Assembly: GCA_015679605.1 (NCBI GenBank)
Contig: JAAAVE010000027.1
Location: forward strand, 33,588 to 47,367
From: Podila epigama
Taxonomy: Eukaryota; Mortierellomycota; Mortierellomycetes; Mortierellales; Mortierellaceae
Direction: 5' to 3'
Length of the DNA stretch: 13,780 nucleotides
The translations under genes and the position numbers were made by a program. This document shows positions 1-8,360 of this stretch, piece by piece. Numbering within the stretch: the stretch's first letter is position 1; each line of letters opens with the position of its first letter. The notes beneath the pieces are model-generated. The model ran no database searches. It had not been told where the DNA came from and worked only from the letters and a program-made list of their open reading frames with translations.

Positions 1-135
1 GAACCAGTTTCAACAACAACAGCAACATCTTCAACAACAACAACAACAACAACAACAACAGCTCCAACAACAGCAACTCCAACAGCAACAGCAACAGCAA
101 CAGCAACGCCATTTCCAACAGCAACAGCAGCATAT
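1..135 (+). repeat. CAA/CAG tract coding interrupted poly-Gln
   Basis: Mixed CAA and CAG codons give Gln runs of 5, 10, 4, 9 and 5 residues broken by His, Leu, Arg and Phe. The codon mixing and interruptions differ from a pure trinucleotide array and should limit slippage, which suggests the peptide tract is kept by selection. It is cut by the window edge and may extend further left. Confidence 0.9.
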
Positions 136-2273
136 ACATCTTCAGAGTCAACCTGGACATCCTACATACCAGCAGTCGCCTGTACTTCATCGGCGGGATC
201 CGGTGATGGCTGGTGGCATGTGGGGCAGTGGAGACAAGTCAGATAATCAAGGATTTCAACGCGCTATGGGCCAACTCAACATTGACCCAATGCTCACAGC
301 ACCAAGTTCACGTATGACTGACTATCATCAGCATCTGATGATGCAGCAACCACCCCACCAGTTGCCACGGGGAGGACCTCCTGGGCTGGCTTCCAACTCT
401 CTGACGGGTGTTAAATCACCACCTCCTGGTCTTGAAAGCCTCGGACGCAACGACATGGGAGGTTGGACAGGACTTGCACCAAGCCAACAGCAGCATCAGC
501 AGCACCCATTGCACCAATCACTCCAGCATCAGCATCAGCATCAGCATCACCAACCCCAGCATCTGCAGCACCTGCAACAGCAACAACAAGCACAGCAGAG
601 TCTCCGACCTCAGCAGACACGAATGAACAATTGGGCAGGTGACGCAAACATGACCCAAGGGGTGTCAAACCAAGGGAATGCTCAGGATTTCTTTGGAGCA
701 TTTTTGAAGGCAGCTGCAACCACTTCACCAAATCAACCCTCTCGAGTGTCCGCGTCGTCTGGAGCCTCGCCCGCGTTGGCGTTCCAGGACCCTGCGATCA
801 TGTCGGCTCGTATTTCGTCCACAAGTTCAAGATCGTCGCTCGTGGAAGTTTTACAAAAGCCAGCAACAAGCAGTCTATTGGCTGGCTTGAATGGTTATCG
901 ATCGGAAGAAGGTTCCAAAGCCGCACTTGGTATTCTCAACAGCCATGCTACTAGCAATTCAGCAGGTAAGCTACACAAGGTCCCTCTTTTATGCATTCCA
1001 CCTACTCTGTACTAATATATTGTCATGTTATCGTGATATATAATTTATAGATGCTTCCAACCGCGCTGGTGATCATGGGTCTGACGCGACGTCCAGAAGA
1101 GTCGATGTCAAGCTGATGAAGGGTGTTGTGAACGCGGATCCTAATATGCTGCTTGGTGCACAGCCAGACTCACCTTCAGCAGACTCTCGTCAACTGCCAT
1201 ATTCACCTCGCAAGATGGGCAATGCCGATGTATATCCAATGTCTTTTGGTGCAGGCGAAACACCCATGATGAACGGTCTCACTTCTGCTGCTGCACGATC
1301 TGCCAAGGTCAAGTCGGATTTGTTGATGGGGTTGAATGGTGGTATTCGGCCTGGACAGTTCCCTGCTTCGAGGGATAGTGTGGACGAAGGAAAGAGCCCT
1401 AGTAGTGCAGGTGCCAAGATCAATATGATGCAAGGTCCTTACTCTGGCGCTGAGTACGGTGGTCGACAAGGTCCATACGAAGGTATGAACATGGGCGGAT
1501 TTGGAGGGATGAACGGTATGAACGTTCCTCTGTCAATGCCCATGTCGATGTCGATGTCAATGTCGAGCTCATCATCGATGGCAGGACCTCCGCCAGGGTT
1601 GGGTATGCCTCCCAACAATGGTAACCCGATGCACATGCACATGAACATGGGTGGTGGTCCCAATGGCCCGTATATGAGTGAGCTTGGCATGAACGGTGGC
1701 AACAGCAACAATGGTAACAACGGAGTCAGCAACGGTAGTAACCTTCTCAGCGGGAAGCCACTGGATGTGACATCCATGATGAGCGCACTTGATTTCTTTG
1801 GCCCAGGTGGATCTTCACGCATGATGTCGCCCAACTGGTCTATGGCAAACAGCTTGAGTGGCAATCGACCTGATATGAACCAAGGTCAAGATGAAGGTCA
1901 AAGCCAGGGTCCAAACCAGGGTCAGAGCCAGGGTCATGGTCAAGGTCAAGGTCAGGGTCAAGGTCAGGGTCAAGGTCAGGGTCAAGGTCAAGGCCATAAT
2001 CAAAGTCAAGGTCAAGGACAAGGCCAGAACCAAAGTTTGCCTCACCACGAGTCTGAGGTGCATGGTATGAGCAATGGCTTTGACAACCATGGAAGTGGAG
2101 CAAACTCGTCGCCTACCTCAGAGACCTCTGCCAATGCTGGCGGTACGGGTACGCCGGCACGGACTGTGGAAGATCTGGAACTGCAGGTGATCAATGCCAA
2201 GATGGAGACTCAGATGTTGGAGAACCAGCTGAATGCAGTGATCAAGAGAAACCGTAGAAAGCTGTACGCGTAG
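1..2273 (+). CDS. Low-complexity Q/G/N/M-rich protein, 5'-partial, family not recognised
   Basis: The frame is already open at position 2, so the start lies upstream; 728 residues are visible. Two exons, 1-965 and 1051-2273, are joined across an 85-bp intron (donor GTAAGC, acceptor TTATAG) that splits a GAT codon; the frame continues cleanly to TAG at 2271-2273. Visible order: interrupted poly-Gln (1-135), a less repetitive stretch with two PPGL motifs, a His/Gln block (478-606), NAQDFFGAFLKAA (679-717), a Ser/Ala stretch, a Met/Ser/Gly/Asn-rich region with a third PPGL motif, MSALDFFG (about 1781-1804), a Gly-Gln tract, then a charged helix with a leucine heptad pattern (about 2163-2270) ending RKLYA. 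Most of it should be disordered. PPGL motifs are known ligands of GYF domains, so a role in translational repression or mRNP biology (Eap1/4E-T-like) is possible, but I cannot assign a family. That it is a real gene is well supported; the function is unknown. Confidence 0.82.
478..606 (+). repeat. CAG/CAT-rich tract coding a Gln/His block
   Basis: The segment encodes alternating Gln and His (for example QHQHQHQHH) followed by QQQQQ, from repeating CAGCAT units. It sits inside the Q-rich coding frame and also gives open shadow frames on both strands, which are not genes. Confidence 0.85.
966..1050 (+). other. Intron of the Q-rich gene
   Basis: An 85-bp GT-AG intron with donor GTAAGC and acceptor TTATAG after an AT-rich stretch. 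It separates two long frames that join without a stop, in phase 1. Reading through the donor reaches a stop at 1013-1015. Confidence 0.88.
1938..1991 (+). repeat. Nine tandem GGTCAR hexamers coding (Gly-Gln)9
   Basis: Nine head-to-tail hexamers alternate between GGTCAA and GGTCAG. They are the core of a looser Gly-Gln/Asn-Gln region from about 1877 to 2036. The array lies wholly in the coding frame and its unit is a multiple of three, so length changes would be tolerated. Confidence 0.92.
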
Positions 2274-2692
2274 AAAGTTTTTTTTTTTATTGTAAGAAAA
2301 ATCACCACATCCTGTCGAGTTCAACTGACACGTGATGCTCCAGTGGTATTTCAACGAGAAGAGAGAGACGAAAAGCTTTGATCCTATTGGATGATGCTCC
2401 GCTGAACCTTGTTGGTTGGTTGGTTTTTTTTCCGCAAAGTGATCGTTGGAAGAAAAAAGAGGTCCACGAGGAAAAAGTTGAGAGTCTCTTTTTAAGCATT
2501 ACCCACTTTTTTTATTCGTTTTTCGTCACTTTCACCTCACTCTTTTCACATTCACCACTTTTACGCCTACTTTGGCATTCTCTCATTCTTCACACTCCTT
2601 GACTGTCTAAACGCAACACTCCACACCGCCTGTATCTTTCATATTCTCTCTACACACACAGTCCTATACACGTACACACAAACTCACAACTC
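2274..2692. promoter_or_regulatory. Intergenic region: 3' end of the Q-rich gene and PEX5 promoter
   Basis: These 419 bp lack a credible gene. Just after the stop there is a run of T (about 2278-2288) followed by TTATTG, probably 3' UTR. An inverted CCAAT box (ATTGG) lies at 2386-2390 and a TTGG run at about 2412-2425. From about 2500 to 2690 the strand is pyrimidine-rich and then CA-rich, typical of fungal core promoters and 5' leaders. No clear TATA box was identified. Confidence 0.6.
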
Positions 2693-5691
2693 ATGTCATT
2701 CCCTAGTCTTGTTTCCGGTGGAGCAGAATGTGGACCATCCAATCCAATGAACGGTCTCGTCAAGAGCTTCTCTAGAGACCGCTCTTTACAGCAGGTGCAA
2801 AGACTTGACCTAAAGGGTCATTCTCATTCAATAACCACTCCTCGCATTCATGACTCAATTCTCCGACTCATTTCCATTGCTAATGCTTCCCCGCATTCTT
2901 GCATTCTTTCTGTTTCTGGAAACTTTTTTCCTTTCAGGATCGCTTTGCATCTAATCCAAGGAATGCCGGAGCAAGTTCTTCGGGTTTCAGGACTGCCCGC
3001 CCTGGACAACAGCAAGGCGGCGATCAGGTAAAGATCGTTACTTTTCTACTTCTCCAAGAAGCAAACCATCATCAATATCTATTCAAATCACATTACTGCA
3101 AAAAAAAAAAAAGACAAGACACATGTCACCCTGCAGGTGCATTCAAAAGGAACATTAGAAATTGTCACTCCGCAACTCCCTTGTTCAGTTCAGCGGTTCA
3201 CTCATATGTCTTTTGATTTTATTATCGTCATATGGATGATAGTTTTCGCAAGAGTTTCTTCAGTCGCAACAAGGAGGTCAGCAGGATTTCTACGAGTTCA
3301 ATGAGATGAGCAAAGAGCTAGATGGTATCCATGGTGCCCCTGTTGCAGCAACCCATGGGGGACCTGACTGGGCACTTGACTTTATGCAACACAACGGACC
3401 CCTTCAACAACAGCCGGCAGCTTTCCACAACGATACACAGTTCCAAGAATTTGAGAACGTCTTTAGAAATGCACAGCAGCAGCAACAGCAAGGAGGTCCT
3501 CAACTTGCTGGTAAGTTAAAAAGCTTAATCAGAGGCACATGCTCGACAAAAGTATTTTTTACACGCATGCACGCATACGCGCAGACTCTGTCAACCGAAA
3601 AATGTAGCCAACCTCATAAAGTAACTCTAAAACACCACATCTTTCACATGCTCATCATCAACTTTTCATCCTTTACTATTGACTGAACATAGCTGGAGGA
3701 TGGCAGGCCGAGTTTGAGGCGTTTGAACAGGCGCACGGTGGATTGAACCATGCTCTTCCACCAGAACAGATCGCAGCATTTGAAAAGGCTTTTGAAGATG
3801 CAAAACAAGTCAGTGAATGGGAATCAGAATTCAAGGCTGAGAATCCACAGGGTTGGGCTGCAGAGTTTGCTGCGCAGGAATCAAACCCTGCTGCAGATCT
3901 GGATAGTAAAGAGGCCCTAGCAAAGACTGCAGGTTTGCTTCTAGAGTCTGTCGATCCGTCTTCGAATGAAAAGTTTAAAAACTCTTCATTCATGAACTTT
4001 ATGCGTCGTCTCCGTGATCAAGAGGTGGCAATCGAAGGCAACAAGTTGGTAGAGCAAACTGCACCCGTCGTGTCTGCTAACGCATCATCCGACTGGGCAA
4101 CTTCTTTCAACGAGCAACAGAGTAAAGGCAAAGGAAAGGCCGCAGACTGGTCGAACGAGTTTGAACAGCAACAGCAACAGAGCGGAGGTAGCACATGGAC
4201 CACCGAGTTTGAAAAGAGAATCGAGCAGCATATCCAGAATCGGGAACCCGGTGGAATGATGTCGAGCGAATTTGCAAAACAACAAGAATCCAGCTGGGCT
4301 GAAGAATTCTCGGGAGTGGCACATGTTACTGGTGGTGGTAGTGTTTCCAAAAGCGCAACCGACGACTGGGCTCAACAATTCAACAACTCTCGTCAGGATG
4401 TGGCTCAAGACTGGGTGAACGAATTCAATTCTTCAAATGCAGCCGAGGAGCTTGAACTGGCCTTCCAACAGCAACAGAATCAGCTCAACCAGAATGAGAG
4501 TTGGGTTGAAACCTATCGCAAGAACATTGCACATCTGGCTCAAGACCCTGTCGATAAGGAGTGGGATAGTCTTCAAAAGGACTGGGAAAAGCACGAGGTC
4601 TCTGGTTTGGGATACCGAGCTACTGATCCACGGTACCAAAACTATCCCTTTGAGCAAAACAACCCTTACATGGTTGCTGACACCGCCAAGCTCATGGATC
4701 TGGCGGCCCGTGGTAACCTTACAGAATCGATTTTGGCCCTGGAGGCTGCTGTTCAAAAGGATCCCACAGACGCTGCTGCATGGCATCAACTCGGATTGCG
4801 TCAACAGGAGAATGAGCGCGAGACCATGGCAATTGCAGCACTATTGAAGGCTGTCGAGGCCAACCCCAAGGAATTGAATGCATGGCTCGCCCTGGCGGTG
4901 AGCTATAGCAACGAGAACTGCAGAGTCGACGCCTATGATGCTCTTCAATCCTGGATTGAAAACTCAGACCAGTACAAGAGCGTCATGAACTCTGTACCAG
5001 CGACCAGTGGTCGTTCTGCGCCAGAGAGGCACAAGTACGTGACGGGACTCTTCCTGGAGGCTGCGCGCACTAACCCTGGCGAGAACTTGGATCCCGATGT
5101 TCAAATTGCACTCGGTGTTCTCTTTAACGTGTCAGAGGAATACGAAAAGGCGGTCGATTGTTTCCGAGCTGCACTGAACTTGCGACCAGATGTAAGTTTT
5201 GTTTGTTACGTCTATGTACCATTTCCTTGTATTCTATGCCTCATATCTCATCCATACACATACGCCATTCATGACAACTATGAAATCTGTAGGATTACAT
5301 GCTGTGGAACAAGTATGGTGCCACCTTGGCCAACTCACATAACGCAGCTGCAGCTGTAGAGGCTTATTTCAATGCTCTCAACATCAACCCAAGCTATATC
5401 CGTGCACGGTACAACCTGGCAATCGCTTGCATCAACCTTGGCCAGCACCGTGAAGCAGCCGAACACCTCTTGAGCGCACTGTCTCTACAGAACGCAGGAG
5501 ATGCTGCCCGAGGTCTGATGGTTGGGGCTTCTACAGCAGGCGCTCAACCAGATGGTGGTGTTGGTGGCATGAGCCAGAACGTGTGGGAGACACTCAAGAT
5601 GGCCATGTTCATGCTGGGCCGCTCTGACCTCGCACATCGCTGTGAAACCACACGCGACTTGGATGCATTCAGGGATGAGTTTGACTTTTAG
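2693..5691 (+). CDS. PEX5: Peroxisomal targeting signal 1 receptor PEX5
   Basis: PEX5 is the cycling cytosolic receptor that binds C-terminal PTS1 signals and docks at peroxisomal PEX14/PEX13. Exons: 2693-2794, 2938-3027, 3243-3510, 3693-5191, 5293-5691, giving 785 aa. Human PEX5L is about 640, so this is long. The N-terminus has AECGPSNP with Cys13, the position of the conserved monoubiquitinated cysteine, then RDRSLQQ/DRF. FSQEFL (65-70) matches the first EF motif of animal PEX5. WxxxF motifs start at W107, 157, 196, 208, 288, 306, 322, 355, 379 and 394, with WVETY at 424. A PEX7-binding-type box spans about 247-270. WDSLQKDW (444-451) precedes the TPRs, which cover about 480-755. DYMLWNKYGATLAN and RYNLAIACINLG are near identical to other PEX5 TPRs and hold PTS1-contacting Asn. 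MSQNVWETLKMAM heads the C-terminal helices. All splices keep frame. The start is chosen because homology begins within its first ten residues. Confidence 0.96.
3028..3242 (+). other. PEX5: PEX5 intron 2 with two competing 3' splice sites
   Basis: The donor is GTAAAG at 3028. Two acceptors keep frame: GATAG ending at 3242 and TTCTTCAG ending at 3263. The first is preferred here because the extra seven residues (FSQEFLQ) match the conserved EF motif of other PEX5 proteins, and because TAG at 3240-3242 closes the frame exactly at that boundary. The intron also contains an A-run near 3100-3112. Confidence 0.75.
3369..4516 (+). other. PEX5: Array of 11 WxxxF/Y motifs in PEX5 (PEX14/PEX13 docking)
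   Basis: Counted directly from the spliced frame: WALDF, WQAEF, WESEF, WAAEF, WATSF, WSNEF, WTTEF, WAEEF, WAQQF, WVNEF and WVETY. A further MSSEF (about residues 343-347) looks like a degenerate copy lacking Trp. In this family such diaromatic motifs bind the PEX14 N-terminal domain and membrane-docking partners. The array is interrupted by intron 3 (3511-3692). Confidence 0.93.
3971..4042 (+). other. PEX5: PEX7-binding-type box in PEX5
   Basis: Residues about 247-270 read KFKNSSFMNFMRRLRDQEV and then IEGN. This lines up with the NSEFLKFVRQIGEGQVSLE segment of human PEX5L, which binds PEX7, and with the conserved C-terminal box of fungal Pex20/Pex18/Pex21. It suggests that this receptor also acts as PTS2 co-receptor. 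The match is by eye from remembered family sequence. Confidence 0.8.
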
Positions 5692-5913
5692 AGATGTCTT
5701 CTTATTCTTGATATTAAAAAAATGCATACCATGTCATTTGTACAAGTGTTTTTTTTTTTTGTGTATGTGTGTTTTCTTCCTCATCTTTCTTTCTTTTCTT
5801 CTTTCAATCAAGAGGATGTCTACCATGCCGTTAACGAATAAACAACGATCGAACGCAGGCAATAACATTAAGGAAAAGATACAAAAAGAAAAGAAGGGGA
5901 AATAAGTCTTTTT
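5692..5913. other. Convergent 3' UTR region between PEX5 and NCBP3
   Basis: These 222 bp lie between two tail-to-tail stop codons. There is a T-run at about 5748-5760, AT-rich sequence, and an A-rich stretch from about 5870 to 5902 that would be T-rich on the NCBP3 transcript. AATAAA-like hexamers are weak (ATTAAA at 5713-5718 for PEX5). No gene is seen. The two transcripts probably overlap at their ends. Confidence 0.55.
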
Positions 5914-8360
5914 CTAGTTCCTTCGCCTTGAACGGCCAAATTCATCCACATGTTCCTCGGCCACTTCCCTAGGTGTACCCAATCGTGCATCTATCGAAGC
6001 AGGCAATCCTAGACGAGCTTCAATAGACTTCAAAGCATCATTCTTGTCCCTATCACCGCCTCGGCCTCTATCACGTCGTTTACTATTGCGTCGAGAGCGT
6101 GTAGGGCTATAGTCATCTCTTCGGTGGCGGTCAGACCTTCCACTACCGGATCCTCCATAACTATCATGCGAACGAGGCGATGACCGTGAAGATCCTTCCG
6201 CCAGATATTCCTTCTCATAGAAATCACTGTACAGCGTCCTTGACTTTGGAATGGTCTTTTCTCTTCTTGAAAACGTAGACTCGAGCTCGTTCAAAAAGTC
6301 ACCCGCCATGCCATCGATTCGACTCTGTGCTGCCGCGTCCAGTTCAATGTCAGGTTGAGTGATACGACCACCCAATCTCAAAGAGATATCACCACGGCGA
6401 CCACGGTTTCTATACCCAGTAGTGTGTACATGTGTGTTTGTATGCATGGGAACATGGGTAAACTCAAAGTTAGAATAGATTGAAAACATATCATACATGG
6501 GGACTGAGCGTTCACACAAAAGTGATATAAAGAGGCAAAAAGCTACTTACGAATAATCATCCATACGCAATCTGCCCGGGCTTGGTGATCGGCTGGCTCG
6601 TTCACGACGCGTCACAAGATCTGGAGATCTGGAGCGTCGACCACGTGATGAAGATCGAGAACGGGAACGAGATCTGGATCCTGCCAGACGTCTGTTTCTG
6701 GACCACGACCGATGGCGGGTAGGCGAAGGTGAATTGCTTCCACGCTCCATCTTGCGGCGCAGACTGCTCAATGTCTGAATACCACGCCCACGCTGCCAAA
6801 CCTCATCATCATCCGCGCGGCTCCTACGTCCGTATTGATGTTCACTGTTGGTATTGACGTTGTATCGAGAAGTCCTTGTCTGGCGCTTGTCCTCCTCGCG
6901 TCCGTGGACTTGGTAGTACACGCTTCGGGCAGCAGCTCCCCGCTCCTTTCTGTCATAATCAGTCGCAAATCTGAGAAACAGCCCCTTGTTGTTCTTAATG
7001 ATGGGTTGGTTATGCTGCTGAACAGGGATATAATCCTTGGCTCGCTGAAGTCGGTTCTTGGATCGAGGTACCAGAACAGCCGGTGCACCTTCAGTAGCAA
7101 TATTTTCAGGGCGAGCAGGCTCCACGTCAATCGGCTGTGAGCCCTCTCCTTCATCCTCACCAAAATTGACATCCTGATCAACGAGTTGGTAGTAGAGAGC
7201 ACGCTTAGCGGAATAGCCGTCCTTGAACACAATGTTGCATGACGAGTCGTCAATCCATTCCACGTGGCTAGGTCCATATTCCTCAAAGTATTTGAGGACA
7301 TCCTTTGTACTCATCTCATCAGTCCCATAGAGATGAACGGCGTCAAGGCGAATCATGGCCGTTCTTGGAGGAGTCTCTGGTAGGTCTGTAGGTCTTTTCC
7401 AATCCCCTTCATCTATGATATCCATTTAGAAATGGCCATTGCTGTCTGTCAGTAGCCATACAGAAAAACAATTATGTTGATGTCTTCATTATAGATACGC
7501 TCCTTACCAACATCCATTCCTGAACTCTCGTCCGCGACTGTCTCCTTGACCGCATCCTGACTAGAAATACCAAAACGTTGAGCACGGTTGGCCTTTTTTT
7601 CACGCTCCTCCTTGGAAAGCGGATCAAATCCTGGGTTGCGGACGCAATGGAAGAAATAAACATGAATAGAAAAAAGAAAAAAGAAAAAAGAAAAAAAAAA
7701 TGTCAATCCATTATTCTCCAGCTGCGACTTGCTCACTTCAGTGAAAAAGGTTGTTTTGACACGCCAAGGTACCTGTGACGAACCCGCCTCCTTTGCTTGC
7801 GTATTTTAAAGGTGTCTCTTGTTGTCTGGATCTGTTGTTCGATGATCCGAGCGCCTGATCAAGTCCTGCAGGCTGTGGACGACGCTCACTATCAAAGCGG
7901 TTTGTGATATCCCTGGTCTCTTCCTCTAATGCTCTAATGAACGGTTGTCGTACTCGTAATTAGATACATATCTTTTGTGTCCGTGTCATAGATCAAGAAA
8001 AAGCATCCAAGTAATACAAAATAGCACGCACTGTTCCAACTCTAGCATCGAGTTGCGGTAGTCGGTGCCATTGCCTCCAATGCTTGCCTCGGTCGACAAG
8101 GCAAGATCAAGATCAAGCTCGTCCTCTGCAGTGAGTAAGCGATCAGAGTCCTATGGCATTAAAAGTATGGATAGATAAAGAGGATGGATAAGCATGCGCA
8201 TGGGCATGGGGGCTAGAATATGAGCTTGGCCATGAGCATGAGAGCCACTGTGCATCAAACATGCCATGCAACAAGGCTGGCGTATGTTCGAGATGCAATG
8301 GCACATGAGTTGGCTGCATGCTTGAAGATGAATGGTAGTAAAGATCCTTACAGCGTCCAT
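5914..8360 (-). CDS. NCBP3: Nuclear cap-binding protein subunit 3 (NCBP3) homologue
   Basis: In animals NCBP3 binds the mRNA cap complex and links it to TREX/EJC mRNA export factors in the nucleus. Six coding exons on the minus strand are inferred: 8360-8352, 8150-8032, 7933-7773, 7630-7508, 7412-6551 and 6409-5914, giving 589 aa (human 620). Every junction is GT-AG and keeps frame. Conserved parts: KGGGFVTGFDPLSKEE (about 90-105), like human KAGSFITGIDVTSKE; RAQRFGI (112-118); an RRM-like domain (about 157-215) with YGTDEMSTKDV and EWIDDSSCNIVF, matching the family WLDD motif; GLFLRFATDYDRKERGAAARS (281-301), matching human RLFMRFATKDDKKELGAARRS; an RS-rich stretch (about 380-420); and three RLG motifs. 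The ATG has A at -3 and G at +4. The last exons are certain; the first junctions rest on frame, splice signals and homology. Confidence 0.9.
5977..6390 (-). other. NCBP3: Three RLG motifs in the NCBP3 C-terminal region
   Basis: DISLRLG (residues 432-438), SIEARLG (553-559) and SIDARLG (563-569) share the pattern [DS]-I-x-x-R-L-G. Human NCBP3 carries the same kind of motif several times in its tail (for example DIRQRLG and DVHSRLG). They lie outside the RRM-like domain and look like short linear binding motifs. Confidence 0.75.
8151..8351 (-). other. NCBP3: NCBP3 intron 1, CATG-rich
   Basis: The 201-bp intron runs from donor GTAAGG directly after the third codon (MDA) to acceptor CCATAG. In the exon frame the codon just before the acceptor is TAG, so the frame is closed exactly at the boundary. 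The intron holds nine CATG tetramers, four of them in GCATG on the transcribed strand. Confidence 0.78.

Noticed and set aside
1439-1864. 141-aa minus-strand frame, proline/leucine-rich
   Set aside because: It is the antisense of the Met/Gly/Asn-rich coding exon; its composition is a by-product of those codons and it has no domain.
1877-2036. CRISPR-like short repeat array
   Set aside because: There are no spacers; units are continuous hexamers in a protein-coding frame of a eukaryotic gene.
1815-2103. Minus-strand repeats LTLTLT and DLDPDLDP
   Set aside because: They are antisense shadows of the GGTCAR array.
5914-6519. Separate RS-rich minus-strand gene starting at 6519
   Set aside because: Residues before NRGRRGDISLRLG come from an intron with clear GTAAGT and TATAG sites; it is the last NCBP3 exon.
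6835-7140. 101-aa plus-strand frame inside the NCBP3 exon
   Set aside because: It is an antisense shadow of a well-supported coding exon.
7413-7425. ATG at 7425 as the NCBP3 start (MDIIDEGDW)
   Set aside because: It lies in the intron next to the ATAG acceptor; joining the upstream exon gives MDVDEGDW and restores N-terminal segments conserved in human NCBP3.
7449-7736. Separate 95-aa minus-strand gene starting in a Phe-rich stretch
   Set aside because: Its N-terminal half is intron 3 read through; only the segment from GFDPLSKEE onward is an NCBP3 exon.
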